Positions 24,725 to 33,047 of a DNA stretch of 64,000 nucleotides are shown here, one piece after another (position 1 is the stretch's first letter; every line of letters begins with the position of its first letter). The stretch is taken from assembly GCF_052060015.1 (NCBI RefSeq), contig NZ_JBPODZ010000001.1, positions 372,001 to 436,000 on the forward strand, read 5' to 3'. Source of the DNA: Arhodomonas sp052060015. Its GTDB lineage: Bacteria > Pseudomonadota > Gammaproteobacteria > Nitrococcales > Nitrococcaceae. A program made the position numbers and the translations under genes. The notes beneath the pieces were generated by a model. That model saw nothing but the letters and a program-made list of their open reading frames with translations. It had not been told where the DNA came from and did not search any database.

Positions 24725-27394
24725 ATGTTGTTCGAACGGCTCAGGCAACCCGGCTGGCGGCACCGCGATGAGGCGGTGCGCCGGCGTTCCGTGGCGAAAC
24801 TGGATGCGCGCGCCGACGCGGCGACCCTGGAGCGCCTGGCGCGGGAGGATCCCAGCGCCGGGGTGCGGGTCGCCGCGGTTCGCCGCCTGTGGGATCTCGG
24901 CCTGTTGGCCCGGGTGTTGGAGGACGATCCCGAGGCGCCGGTGCGCGAATGTGCACGCGCCCGCTACGGTCACCTGCTCACCGGCGGTGACGAGCTCCCC
25001 ATCGGTGACCGGGAGGCGGCCATCGAGGCCTGCCAGGACGCCATGGTCCTCGCGCAGGTGGCGCGTGGCGCGCGCGAGGAGTCGCTGCGTCGGGCGGCGC
25101 TGGCCCGGGTCGATGATGCCGGGGTGCTGGCGGAGGCGGCCCTCCATGACCCGGTGGCCCGACTGCGCCAGGACGCCCTGGAGCGGGTGGGGGACGAGTC
25201 GTTGCTACGGGATATCGCTGAGCGCGGGCGCGGTCTCGATCGCCGAATCGCCAGGCTCGCCCGTGAGCGGCTGCAGCAGATCGAGGAAGGCCGGCAGCAG
25301 CGATGGCAAACCCGCCAGGAGCTCATCGGGCTCTGCGAGCGCCTGGAGGCCCTGGTTGACGATCCCGGCGGGCGGGCCGCGGTGGCGGAGGCCGAGCGCC
25401 AACGGATCGGCAATCGGCGTGAGGCCCTCGGCGACTGCGGTGACGCCGCGTTGGAGGAGCGCTTTCGTCGCGCCTGGGAGGCCTCGGGGGAGACCCAGGT
25501 CCGGATGCGGACGGCCCCCGCAGGAAACAATGAGCAGGCGCCCGATGGCCCGGCGGCCGCGGAAACGCCCGCCGCCGTGGTTTCGGAGCTGGAGCGGGCC
25601 GAGGAGCCGACGGTGGTGCTGATCAACCGGCTCGAACGCTCTCTCCAGGAGCATGGGGACGATACCCCCGAGCAGCGGGCGCGTCTGTGGCTGGAGGCGG
25701 GACGGCGCTACCTGGCGCTAGTGGAGCCCATCGCGACCGTAGAGGACGAGTTACACGCCCTCTCAGAGCTGGAGGAGCGGCTGGATTGGCCGTCCACGCT
25801 GCCCGTTCCCGCCCCGGTGGAACGGCTCCGCGAGGCGCTGGCACGCCATCGGGAGGCCGATGCGGCGGGTGCCCGCGAGGGTGACGAGGATCGACGGGAC
25901 CTGCTGGATCGGCTGGACGCTGCCCTCACACGGGTGGAGGAGGCGCTGGATTCCGGCACGCTGCGGCGGGCACGGCGCGAGTTGCGCGGAATCAACAATA
26001 TCGTGTCTGCGGTTCCGGGCTCGCTGGACCCGGAGCGGGAGCGGCGGCTGGCACGAGCACGTGCCGGGCTGGCGGAGCTCAGCGATTGGCGTCGCTTCGC
26101 CGTGCTTCCTAAACAGGAAGCGCTTTGTGAGCGCATGGAAGGCCTCGGCGAAGGGGATGGGCTGACCGCGGAGGCACGCCTGAGCCGCGTCCGGGAACTG
26201 TTCGCGGAGTGGCGCCAGACCGGGGGCTCCGATTCCGCGGAGAGTCGAGCGCTCTGGCAGCGCTTCCGCACGGCGGCGGAGAAGGCGCGTGGGAGTTGCG
26301 CGGAGTGGCTGGAGTCGCGGGAGCGTCAATGCCGGCACAATGCGGAGGAGCGCGAGCGGTTGGTGGCGCAGCTGGGCGGTTTCCTGGAAGGGACCGACCT
26401 CAGCACAGTGGCGCTGCCGGAGCTGGTACGCATCCGCCGCACGGCCCGCCGCGATTGGCAGGGTCTCGTGCCCGTCAAGGACCGGGAGATCCGGGATGTG
26501 AGCCGCCGCTTCGAAGCGCTTATGGACCAGCTCTCCGCCCATATCGACGAGCGCCGGCAGCGGCTGTACGAGGCGCGTCGCCAGCTGGTGGCGGAGGCGC
26601 GGGCGCTCACGGAGCATGACGACCCGGAGGAGGCGGCGGAGTCCGCAAAGGCCCTGCAGCGGCGCTGGAAGGCCACGGAAGCGACGGGCACCGGGCCCGA
26701 ACGCCGGCTCTGGCGGGAGTTTCGTGGCGCCTGTGACCGGATCTTCGAGGCCCGCGACCGGGCGCGTGCCGAACGGAGAAAGGCCGCGGATGACGGCCTC
26801 GCCGAGGCCCGGGGCGTCCTCGCCGAGCTCGAGCGCCTGGGGTCGGCAGCCTCTGGAGAAAGCGACGATCCAGCTGATCTGGGGACCGCCCTGAGCACTC
26901 TGGAATCGCGCTGGGAGGCACTTACGCTGCCCGCGGGGCGGGCCGGCCAGGAGGTGGCCCGGCGTTACGAGGGCGCCCGGAAGGCGGTTCGCGACGAGCT
27001 GCACGCACGCCGTCGCCTCGCCGTGCTCGCCCGCGTGGAGGCGGCGCTTGCCGCGGACGCACCGGGCGATGCCCCGGAGGATCTCCCGGCGCCGTTGCGG
27101 GATGCGGTGCGTGCCCGTGGCGCCGACGCGACCCCGGTCCACGACGTGTCCACCCAACGGGATCTTTGTCTGCGTATGGAGATCCTGGCCGGGGTCGAAT
27201 CCCCGGAGCCAGAGCGCCCCCGCCGGATGGAGCTACAGGTGGAACGCCTCGCCAACGGCCTCGGCGGTGAGACCCCGGAGGACCAGGGGTTGTGGTCGCT
27301 GCTCGCACGCTGGTATGCCCGGCCGGCGACCGACCCGGCCCTGGCGGAGCGTTTCCGCCGTGCCGCCGAGGCGGCGCTGCGCTCAGTCCCCTAG
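24725..27394 (+). CDS. Large DUF349-domain protein with HEAT-like N-terminus
   Basis: 889 residues, soluble, rich in Arg, Glu and Ala. The first 190 residues are HEAT-like helical repeats (RSVAKLDARADAATLERLA; RRAALARVDDAGVLAEAALH). The remainder is largely coiled-coil with several DUF349 units (about 100-residue repeats, e.g. DRIFEARDRARAERRKAADD). DUF349 proteins are widespread in Pseudomonas-like bacteria; their function is unknown to me. No enzyme motif, signal peptide or membrane segment is seen. The last 12 bases overlap the convergent lpxH end. Confidence 0.8.
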   Translation: MLFERLRQPGWRHRDEAVRRRSVAKLDARADAATLERLAREDPSAGVRVAAVRRLWDLGLLARVLEDDPEAPVRECARARYGHLLTGGDELPIGDREAAIEACQDAMVLAQVARGAREESLRRAALARVDDAGVLAEAALHDPVARLRQDALERVGDESLLRDIAERGRGLDRRIARLARERLQQIEEGRQQRWQTRQELIGLCERLEALVDDPGGRAAVAEAERQRIGNRREALGDCGDAALEERFRRAWEASGETQVRMRTAPAGNNEQAPDGPAAAETPAAVVSELERAEEPTVVLINRLERSLQEHGDDTPEQRARLWLEAGRRYLALVEPIATVEDELHALSELEERLDWPSTLPVPAPVERLREALARHREADAAGAREGDEDRRDLLDRLDAALTRVEEALDSGTLRRARRELRGINNIVSAVPGSLDPERERRLARARAGLAELSDWRRFAVLPKQEALCERMEGLGEGDGLTAEARLSRVRELFAEWRQTGGSDSAESRALWQRFRTAAEKARGSCAEWLESRERQCRHNAEERERLVAQLGGFLEGTDLSTVALPELVRIRRTARRDWQGLVPVKDREIRDVSRRFEALMDQLSAHIDERRQRLYEARRQLVAEARALTEHDDPEEAAESAKALQRRWKATEATGTGPERRLWREFRGACDRIFEARDRARAERRKAADDGLAEARGVLAELERLGSAASGESDDPADLGTALSTLESRWEALTLPAGRAGQEVARRYEGARKAVRDELHARRRLAVLARVEAALAADAPGDAPEDLPAPLRDAVRARGADATPVHDVSTQRDLCLRMEILAGVESPEPERPRRMELQVERLANGLGGETPEDQGLWSLLARWYARPATDPALAERFRRAAEAALRSVP

Positions 27395-28138
27395 GGGCAG
27401 GCTGCTGAGCCGGTGCGCGCCGCGGTGCCAGCGCAGCACGCTGCCTTGATCGTACCAGTCACCGAGGACGATACGCTCCGCCGGATGACCGTCCAACTCC
27501 AGGCGGTGTATCGCCGGGCGATGGGTATGGCCATGGATGAGTGTGCTCACGCCCTGTTCGCGCATCAGTGCCGCCACCGCCTGCGGATTGACGTCCATGA
27601 GGGTGTCATCGAGCCGCTCGTTGCGTGCGCTACTCTGCTCACGGGCCTGGCGGGCGTAGGCCTCGCGCTCCGCCAGGGGACGGGCCAGGAATTCGTCTTG
27701 CCAGGCGGGGTCTCGTACCATCGCCCGGAAGCGCTGGTAGTCGTGGTCGTCGGTGCACAAGGCATCACCGTGGGCGAGGGCCACCGGCACGCCGTCGATA
27801 CGGATGACGCTGGGATCGGGGAGCAGCTCGACGCCGGTGAGCTCGGCGAAGCGTTCCCCGAGGAGGAAGTCCCGGTTGCCGCGCATCACCCGAACCGGGA
27901 CGCCGCGGCGGGTGAGGCCGTACAGGGCGCGCAGGGGCGGCTCGTCTCCGGAGATGGCGTCATCCCCGATCCAGGCCTCGAAGAGATCGCCGAGGATGTA
28001 CAGCGCCCCCGCTGTCGTTGCCTCGGTGGCAAGGAACTCCGCGAACAGCCGAATGATGGCCGGCCGCTGCGGGTCGAGATGGAGGTCGGAGATGAACAGT
28101 AGTGGGGCGGCGTGACTGTCGTGGCCCGTCGGCGACAT
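27383..28138 (-). CDS. lpxH: UDP-2,3-diacylglucosamine diphosphatase (LpxH)
   Basis: Hydrolyses UDP-2,3-diacylglucosamine to lipid X in lipid A synthesis; a peripheral inner-membrane calcineurin-like phosphoesterase. It has 251 residues. Metal ligands are in LLFISDLHLDPQRP, LYILGDLFEAWIGDD, RVMRGNRDFLLG, VALAHGDALCTDD and LIHGHTHRPAIH, the full set for the family. The N-terminal ten residues before LLFISDLHL are extra compared with E. coli. Confidence 0.96.
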   Translation of the reverse strand: MSPTGHDSHAAPLLFISDLHLDPQRPAIIRLFAEFLATEATTAGALYILGDLFEAWIGDDAISGDEPPLRALYGLTRRGVPVRVMRGNRDFLLGERFAELTGVELLPDPSVIRIDGVPVALAHGDALCTDDHDYQRFRAMVRDPAWQDEFLARPLAEREAYARQAREQSSARNERLDDTLMDVNPQAVAALMREQGVSTLIHGHTHRPAIHRLELDGHPAERIVLGDWYDQGSVLRWHRGAHRLSSLPLGD

Positions 28139-28221
28139 GGATACCTCGGTACTCTTCCCTTGTCTCGTCCCGCGCTGCTGGGTAATTTGGCAGCTGCGGC
28201 GGAAAACTTGGAGCGTGCTCG

Positions 28222-28701
28222 ATGACGACCCCTACCACCGATCTCTGCGACGCCCACGAGGAGCGGCTGCGCATACTCACGCCGATCTTCATGGATTACG
28301 GCGGTCGGCGGAGTTTCTCCGGGCCCGTGGTCACCGTCAAGGCCTTCGAGGATAACTCACTGGTCCGTGAGACCCTCGCCGAGAACGGAGACGGCCGCGT
28401 GCTGGTGGTTGACGGTGGTGGCTCGCTGCGCTGCGCCCTGGTCGGTGATAACCTCGCCGCGCTCGCCCGAGACAATGGTTGGAGCGGCGTCGTTGTCTAC
28501 GGCTGTATCCGAGATTCCGGGGAAATCCGCGAGCTCGACATCGGGGTCAAGGCCCTCAACGTGCATCCACGGCGCAGTGAAAAGCGCGGCGAAGGGGAAC
28601 GGGACGTGCCGGTGACCTTCGCCGGTGTCACCATCGCGCCGGGGGACTGGCTCTACGCCGACGAGGACGGGGTGGTGGTGGCCGACGAGGCCCTCGACTA
28701 G
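28222..28701 (+). CDS. rraA: RraA family protein (RNase E regulator / 4-hydroxy-4-methyl-2-oxoglutarate aldolase-like)
   Basis: 159 residues, the RraA length. E. coli RraA binds and inhibits RNase E, while relatives are metal-dependent HMG/oxaloacetate aldolases. Key segments are TDLCDAHEERLRIL, FSGPVVTVKAFEDNSLVRE, VLVVDGGGSLRCALVGDNLA and GCIRDSGEIREL. The last two carry the G-D and R-D residues used for catalysis in the aldolase branch, so either activity is possible. Divergent from lpxH with an 83-base gap. Confidence 0.9.
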   Translation: MTTPTTDLCDAHEERLRILTPIFMDYGGRRSFSGPVVTVKAFEDNSLVRETLAENGDGRVLVVDGGGSLRCALVGDNLAALARDNGWSGVVVYGCIRDSGEIRELDIGVKALNVHPRRSEKRGEGERDVPVTFAGVTIAPGDWLYADEDGVVVADEALD

Positions 28702-28759
28702 ACCTCCCCGGGGGGCTATACACTGGAAATCCGCCCATTACTGCGCTGGAGGGAACCCC

Positions 28760-29200
28760 ATGCGTCGTCCGGTTGAAACCATACTCCGCGGCAGGCCCGC
28801 CCAACTGCATGCCCTGGGGCCTCAGGCGTCGGTGGGTGAGGCGGTGCGATTGATGAACCAGCACAATATCGGCGCGGTTCTGGTGCTCGATGGCGATCAG
28901 CAGCTGCTCGGCATCTTCACCGAGCGGGACGTCCTGCGCCGGGTCATCGAGCAACGCCTCGATTACGACGCCACCCCTGTCGAAGAGGTGATGACACGAA
29001 AGGTCTTCGTGATCCCCCCGCAGACCCCTATCGAGGATGCCCTGGCCCTCGTGGACAAGCACAACTGCCGCCATCTCCCGGTCATGGACGGGGATCGCCT
29101 GCACGGCATGATCTCCATCCGTGACCTCACCGCGGCGGTGGTGGCGGATCGGGAGAGCGAGATCCGGGAGCTCACCAGCTATATTGCCGGCAGCTACTGA
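28760..29200 (+). CDS. Tandem CBS-domain protein
   Basis: 146 residues made almost wholly of two CBS motifs (residues about 8-65 and 73-130: GAVLVLDGDQQLLGIFTERD and HLPVMDGDRLHGMISIRDLT). Such pairs bind adenine nucleotides (AMP/ATP/NADH) and usually act as sensors. No partner domain is fused. Begins at ATG 28760 after GGAGGGAA; earlier in-frame sequence belongs to rraA read in another frame. Its TGA overlaps the hslR ATG, so the two are coupled. Confidence 0.9.
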   Translation: MRRPVETILRGRPAQLHALGPQASVGEAVRLMNQHNIGAVLVLDGDQQLLGIFTERDVLRRVIEQRLDYDATPVEEVMTRKVFVIPPQTPIEDALALVDKHNCRHLPVMDGDRLHGMISIRDLTAAVVADRESEIRELTSYIAGSY

Positions 29201-29598
29201 TGAGCGCCAATGGTGGCGAGGGGGTGCGCCTGGACAAGTGGCTTTGGGCGGCGCGCTTCTTCAAGACCCGGCGACTCGCTACTGAGGCCATCAAGGGTGG
29301 CAAGGTGGAGGTGGATGGCCAGCGGGCGAAGCCGGCCCGTGAGGTGCATGCCGGCCAGACCGTGCACGTGACCAAGGGGGCCTATGCCTTCGAGGTGGTG
29401 GTGGAGGGGGTCTCCGGACAGCGGGGGCCGGCGTCGCAGGCCCAGGCGCTGTATACCGAAACCGCCGAGAGCGTTGAAAGGCGGGAGGCGATCCGACAGG
29501 AACGGCGTGCCGCGGAGGCGGCCATACCCCGGGTGGATCACCGGCCTGACCGGCGTGACCGTCGCGAGCTCGCCCGGTTCAAACGGGGCCGGGGTTGA
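29200..29598 (+). CDS. hslR: Ribosome-associated heat shock protein Hsp15 (HslR), S4 domain
   Basis: Hsp15 binds 50S subunits that carry stalled nascent chains. It has 132 residues. The S4 RNA-binding domain lies at residues 7-65 (VRLDKWLWAARFFKTRRLAT; GKVEVDGQRAKPAREVHAGQ), followed by a basic tail (RRDRRELARFKRGRG). It starts at the ATG overlapping the CBS-protein stop. It is convergent with ectD; a 9-bp hairpin separates them. Confidence 0.93.
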   Translation: MSANGGEGVRLDKWLWAARFFKTRRLATEAIKGGKVEVDGQRAKPAREVHAGQTVHVTKGAYAFEVVVEGVSGQRGPASQAQALYTETAESVERREAIRQERRAAEAAIPRVDHRPDRRDRRELARFKRGRG

Positions 29599-29599
29599 C

Positions 29600-29624
29600 G
29601 GCGGGCGGCGCCGGACCGCCCGCC
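29600..29624. terminator. GC hairpin between convergent hslR and ectD
   Basis: Arms GGCGGGCGG (29600-29608) and CCGCCCGCC (29616-29624) pair perfectly. It begins right after the hslR stop and lies 8 bases past the ectD stop. No T-run on either side. Probably a shared 3' end. Confidence 0.5.
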
Positions 29625-29632
29625 ACGCGGTG

Positions 29633-30541
29633 TCATCGGCGCAGGGGCGTGAAATCCTCGCGCTCGGCGAGGAAGGCCGGACGTGGACGGCGCGCCGCAA
29701 ACGGCGCCTGCGGCGTATTGCGCACGCTGTTGTAGACGAAGAAGACATTGCTCCGCGGGTCCGGCGACATGTTCGCGTTCGAGGCATGGAGGACATTGCA
29801 CTCGAAGATCAGCAGTGAGCCGGCCGGCCCGGTGGCGGCGTCGATCCCGCGTTCGCCAGCCAGGCGCCGAAGGGCATCCTCGTCCGGCACCCCGAACTCC
29901 TGGGCCTTCAGTGAGCTCTTGTAGTGGTCCTCCGGCGTGGCGCCGACGCAGGGGACGAAATCCTTGTGCGAGCCAGGGATGAGCATCAGCGGCCCGTTGA
30001 ATGCGTGGTTGTCGGTGAGGATGATCGAGCAGCTCACCGCACGCATCCGCGGCATGCCGTCCTCGGCGTGCCAGGTCTCGAAGTCCGAGTGCCAGTTGAA
30101 GCCCTTGCCCCGGAAACCCGGCTTGTAGTTGATCCGGGACTGGTGGATGTAGACGTCGCTGGCGAGCAGCTGACGCACCCGATCGAGGAGGCGCGGATCC
30201 CGGGCGAGGCCACGGAAGTGCGCCGAGACGGATGGCTTGTGGATCTGGAATACCGAGCGCACCTCATCACTCTCGGGCTCGCGGATCATGCCCTCCCAGT
30301 CGCGCAGCTCCGGGGTCGCCTCGAGCCGGCGGAGCTCCTCGCGGAAGGAGGCCACTTCCTCCGGCGAGAAGAACCCCTCGAAGAACAGGTAACCGTCGCG
30401 CTCGAAGGCCTCGACGTCGGCCTCGCTGAGGGGCCCTTCCCAGCGCCGGTCACCGTCGGTGTGGATCACCGGATCCAACCGCGGGATGGTCTCCAGACGA
30501 TGTTCCGTGCGGGTGGGGTACAGGTCCTTGCTATTGAGCAT
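29633..30541 (-). CDS. ectD: Ectoine 5-hydroxylase (EctD)
   Basis: Fe(II)/2-oxoglutarate dioxygenase that converts ectoine to 5-hydroxyectoine. It has 302 residues from the ATG preceded by GGGAGGTG (MLNSKDLYPTR). The signature FNWHSDFETWHAEDGMPRMR supplies the iron His and Asp. LMLIPGSHKDFVPCVGATPE and NVLHASNANMSPDPRSNVFF follow, the latter with the distal iron His. It lies 282 bases downstream of ectC with two hairpins in the gap and may have its own promoter (TACAAT on the - strand, 30653-30658). Confidence 0.96.
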   Translation of the reverse strand: MLNSKDLYPTRTEHRLETIPRLDPVIHTDGDRRWEGPLSEADVEAFERDGYLFFEGFFSPEEVASFREELRRLEATPELRDWEGMIREPESDEVRSVFQIHKPSVSAHFRGLARDPRLLDRVRQLLASDVYIHQSRINYKPGFRGKGFNWHSDFETWHAEDGMPRMRAVSCSIILTDNHAFNGPLMLIPGSHKDFVPCVGATPEDHYKSSLKAQEFGVPDEDALRRLAGERGIDAATGPAGSLLIFECNVLHASNANMSPDPRSNVFFVYNSVRNTPQAPFAARRPRPAFLAEREDFTPLRR

Positions 30542-30639
30542 AGACACACCTCCCTGAGTCAGAGCTTCACGGTTAACGCCCGCCAAGCGCCCAGGGAGTG
30601 GTTGCCGTATTGATTGTCGCCCCAGGCGACTTGGCCCGA

Positions 30640-30658
30640 ATTGTCGATACAAATTGTA
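30640..30658. promoter_or_regulatory. AT-rich nested palindromes upstream of ectD
   Basis: Within AATTGTCGATACAAATTGTA two inverted repeats overlap: TTGT-n4-ACAA (30641-30652) and TACAA-A-TTGTA (30648-30658). They stand out in a GC-rich context about 100 bases before ectD and overlap the candidate -10 on the - strand. Such TTGT...ACAA repeats are typical of MarR-type operators. The regulator is unknown. Confidence 0.35.
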
Positions 30659-30727
30659 GGCACGCCCATGCGGGGCACCGATGGCGGACCACCGGAAAGT
30701 CAGGCGTGCTTGGAGTGGCCTGAGGCC

Positions 30728-30761
30728 GGGTGCCGGAGGGCCGGGGAGGGCCCCGGCACCC
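30728..30761 (-). other. Hairpin in the ectC-ectD gap (distal)
   Basis: GGGTGCCGG (30728-30736) pairs with CCGGCACCC (30753-30761) around a GC-rich loop. No T-run follows in the transcribed direction. With the adjacent hairpin it may reduce read-through from ectC to ectD or stabilise the upstream message. Confidence 0.45.
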
Positions 30762-30780
30762 GCTGAATAAGCTAAGGGCT

Positions 30781-30806
30781 GTGCCCGGGGAGGTCAACCC
30801 GGGCAC
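30781..30806 (-). terminator. Hairpin just after ectC
   Basis: GTGCCCGGG (30781-30789) pairs with CCCGGGCAC (30798-30806) around an 8-base loop, 17 bases past the ectC stop. There is no T-run, so it is a weak or Rho-assisted stop or an mRNA-end stabiliser. Confidence 0.5.
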
Positions 30807-30823
30807 GGGATCCCCGGCTGCCG

Positions 30824-31222
30824 TCAGTCGTCGTCGGTGACGAGGGTATACGCGCCGTCCTCATCATGGACCTCGCGGCCGGTGACCGGCGGATTGAACC
30901 CGCAGATCAACCGCATGTCCTCGGTGCCACCCCGCAGGATGTGGCGATCATGCTTGTCCAGCGCATAGAGCACGCCGTCGTAGATCTCATGGACCTCACC
31001 GGTGGCCAGGTCTTCGATGGAGCCGTTGCCGGCGACGCAGTACACCGCCTCCAGGTGATGCTTGTACCAAAAGGTGAACTCGCTGCCCGCCGGGATGATG
31101 GTCTCGTGGAACGAGAACCCCATACCGTCCTTCTTGAGCAGCAGCCGCCGGCTGACCCAGCCGCCAGGTCCCTCGACTTCCCGCTCGGTGCCCACGATGT
31201 CCTGCAGTCTGACGATCTTCAT
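30824..31222 (-). CDS. ectC: L-ectoine synthase (EctC)
   Basis: Cupin enzyme that cyclises N-gamma-acetyl-diaminobutyrate to ectoine. It has 132 residues from the ATG preceded by GGGAGAGAG (MKIVRLQDIVGTEREVEG). The cupin metal-site residues are in FWYKHHLEAVYCVAGNGSIE and YALDKHDRHILRGGTEDMRL. The C-terminal FNPPVTGREVHDEDGAY is typical of EctC. A longer upstream opening is not supported. It follows ectB by 127 bases. Confidence 0.97.
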   Translation of the reverse strand: MKIVRLQDIVGTEREVEGPGGWVSRRLLLKKDGMGFSFHETIIPAGSEFTFWYKHHLEAVYCVAGNGSIEDLATGEVHEIYDGVLYALDKHDRHILRGGTEDMRLICGFNPPVTGREVHDEDGAYTLVTDDD

Positions 31223-31251
31223 CGATCTCTCTCCCGTAACTCCAAAGAGAA

Positions 31252-31273
31252 AGGGGCGGTGATTGCCGCCCCT
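31252..31273 (-). other. Hairpin in the ectB-ectC gap
   Basis: AGGGGCGG (31252-31259) pairs with CCGCCCCT (31266-31273) around a 6-base loop. In the transcribed (-) direction it is followed by a pyrimidine tract (TTTCTCTTT). It resembles an attenuator or partial terminator between ectB and ectC. Confidence 0.5.
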
Positions 31274-31349
31274 CTCGGCCGGACCTCGCAGAGGCCCGGT
31301 TCGTTCGACCGAATGCAACGGTGCGTAAATTATTGAGCGCCGCAGGCGC

Positions 31350-32624
31350 TCATGCAATACCGCGTTCGGCGAGCGCCTCGCCCATGGCCTGCTCTATGAT
31401 CGCGAGGCCCTTGTCGAGGTCTTCCTCCTCGATGGTCAGCGGCGGCAGGAGCTTGAGCACCTCGTCATTGGGCCCGGCGGTCTCGATGATCAGCCGATGG
31501 GCGAACGAGCGTTGGGAAATCGCGCCGGCGAGTTCCTGATCCTCGAACTCCACGCCTTGCATCATCCCGCGACCGCGGACCTCGCCCTTGGCCTCGGGGT
31601 GGCGTTGCACCAAGTCCTCGAGCCAGGCGCGGATCTTCTCGCCCTTGCGCCGCGTTTCGCGGGCGAAGGCATCATCGCGCCAGAACAGCTCCAGGGCGCG
31701 CCGGGCCGTAACCAGGGCCGGGTTGAAGCCACGGAAGGTGCCGTTGTGCTCACCGGGCTCCCAGATGTCGAACTCCGGCTTGACCAACACGATGGACAAC
31801 GGCAACCCATAACCAGCCAGGGACTTGGAGACGGTAATCACGTCCGGGTCCAGGTCAAAGTCCTCGAAGGAGAAGTAGGCGCCGGTGCGGCCGTTTCCGG
31901 TCTGAATGTCGTCGATGATGAACAGCATGTCGTGCTGCCGGCACAGGGCCTGGAGCTTGCGCAGCCATTCGCCGCTGGCCACGCGCACCCCGCCCTCGGC
32001 CTGCACCGTCTCCACGATCACGCCGGCCGGGATGCCCACACCGCTGCCGCCGTCGGCGAGCATCTTCTCGAAGTAATCGATGGTGTCGAATTCATCGCCA
32101 AAGTAGCTGTCGTAGGGCATCGATGCGGTGTTGGACAGCGGCACGCCGGCGCCGTCGCGCTTGAACTGATTGCCGGTGACCGACAACGAGCCCAGTGTCA
32201 TCCCGTGGAAGGCGTTGGTGAAGGCGACAAAGCCCTCCCGCTGCTTGGCCTTGCGGGCAATCTTCAGCGCGCTCTCCACGGCGTTGGTGCCGGTGGGGCC
32301 GGGGATCTGGATGCGGTGATTCATCCCGCGGGGGGCAAGGATGATGTCGTAATACGCCTGCAGAAACTCGGCGCGGGCCACGCTCGCCATGTCCAGGCTG
32401 TGGGTGATGTTGTCCCCCTCGAGATAGTCGATCAGTGCCTTCTTCAGCTCCGGATGGTTGTGTCCGTAGTTCATGACACTCGCCCCCGCAAAGAAGTCCA
32501 GGTAAGCGGTGCCGTCGGTGTTGTAGAGATACGAGCCGCGAGCCTTTTCGAAGACCGTGGGGAAGCTGCGCACGTAACTGCGCACCTCCGACTCGTAGCG
32601 GTTGATAGCCTCCATGAACTCCAT
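31350..32624 (-). CDS. ectB: L-2,4-diaminobutyrate transaminase (EctB)
   Basis: Converts aspartate semialdehyde and glutamate to L-2,4-diaminobutyrate, the first ectoine step. It has 424 residues from the ATG at 32624 (MEFMEAINRYESEVRSYVRS). Class III aminotransferase features are PGPTGTNAVESALKIARKAK, FIIDDIQTGNGRTGAYFSFE and the PLP lysine in TVSKSLAGYGLPLS. Length and sequence fit EctB. It is the most upstream ect gene here; ectA, which usually precedes it, is absent. Confidence 0.97.
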   Translation of the reverse strand: MEFMEAINRYESEVRSYVRSFPTVFEKARGSYLYNTDGTAYLDFFAGASVMNYGHNHPELKKALIDYLEGDNITHSLDMASVARAEFLQAYYDIILAPRGMNHRIQIPGPTGTNAVESALKIARKAKQREGFVAFTNAFHGMTLGSLSVTGNQFKRDGAGVPLSNTASMPYDSYFGDEFDTIDYFEKMLADGGSGVGIPAGVIVETVQAEGGVRVASGEWLRKLQALCRQHDMLFIIDDIQTGNGRTGAYFSFEDFDLDPDVITVSKSLAGYGLPLSIVLVKPEFDIWEPGEHNGTFRGFNPALVTARRALELFWRDDAFARETRRKGEKIRAWLEDLVQRHPEAKGEVRGRGMMQGVEFEDQELAGAISQRSFAHRLIIETAGPNDEVLKLLPPLTIEEEDLDKGLAIIEQAMGEALAERGIA

Positions 32625-33047
32625 GGTGGTGTTCCTCGCTGGGTTCCGTGGGTGGATTCGGTGTGGGCAAGGTGTCGGTGTGACGCCTGCCGCCGGATCG
32701 TTCGCGCCCGGGACCCGATGGCCCGGTTTCGTCGCGGAGGGCCGTCGGTGGGGCAACGGATGCGGTGACAGGCTCACGGCCTACCCGAAGCGGCCCTCGT
32801 GAATGCGCTGTGCCCGGAAAGGCTGGGGGGGGATACAGGGATACCGGATCAACGGATTGCTTCTCCGTCATTCGGGTTGGCCTATTATTAATGCATTACT
32901 CGATAGGCGGCGTCAAGATCGGTGCTGGCACCTCACGGTGTTCCTAAAGGGGAGGAAGCCCTGTCAGCGCCGAGGGCAGCGATGGCGCCCTCCATCAGCG
33001 GGCACCATCGTCATGCGGAGCCTTCACGGGTCCGCGGGTCGAGTGTA
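32625..33047. other. 423-base gap between ectB and the nitrilase gene, no ectA
   Basis: This is where ectA would be expected. All frames were checked by eye: the - strand frame continuous with ectB reads as low-complexity Pro/Arg-rich sequence, with no acetyltransferase motif. An AT-rich island (32876-32905) stands out and is a likely promoter site. The rest is ordinary GC-rich sequence. Confidence 0.7.
32884..32916 (-). promoter_or_regulatory. Candidate ectB promoter with a 10-bp palindrome
   Basis: On the - strand TTGACG (32916-32911) is followed by an AT-rich stretch ending AATAAT (32889-32884), five of six to the -10 consensus. Spacing is 21 bases, too long for ideal sigma-70, so the exact elements are uncertain. 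A perfect palindrome TAATGCATTA (32889-32898) lies between them, in an operator-like place. It implies a leader of about 250 bases before ectB. Confidence 0.35.

Noticed and set aside
31497..32768. 423-codon open frame on the + strand across ectB
   Set aside because: Antisense to ectB, whose motifs are complete; no recognisable domain.
32625..33047. Degraded ectA or small RNA gene upstream of ectB
   Set aside because: No acetyltransferase-like residues in any frame and no convincing RNA fold; only an AT-rich promoter-like island.
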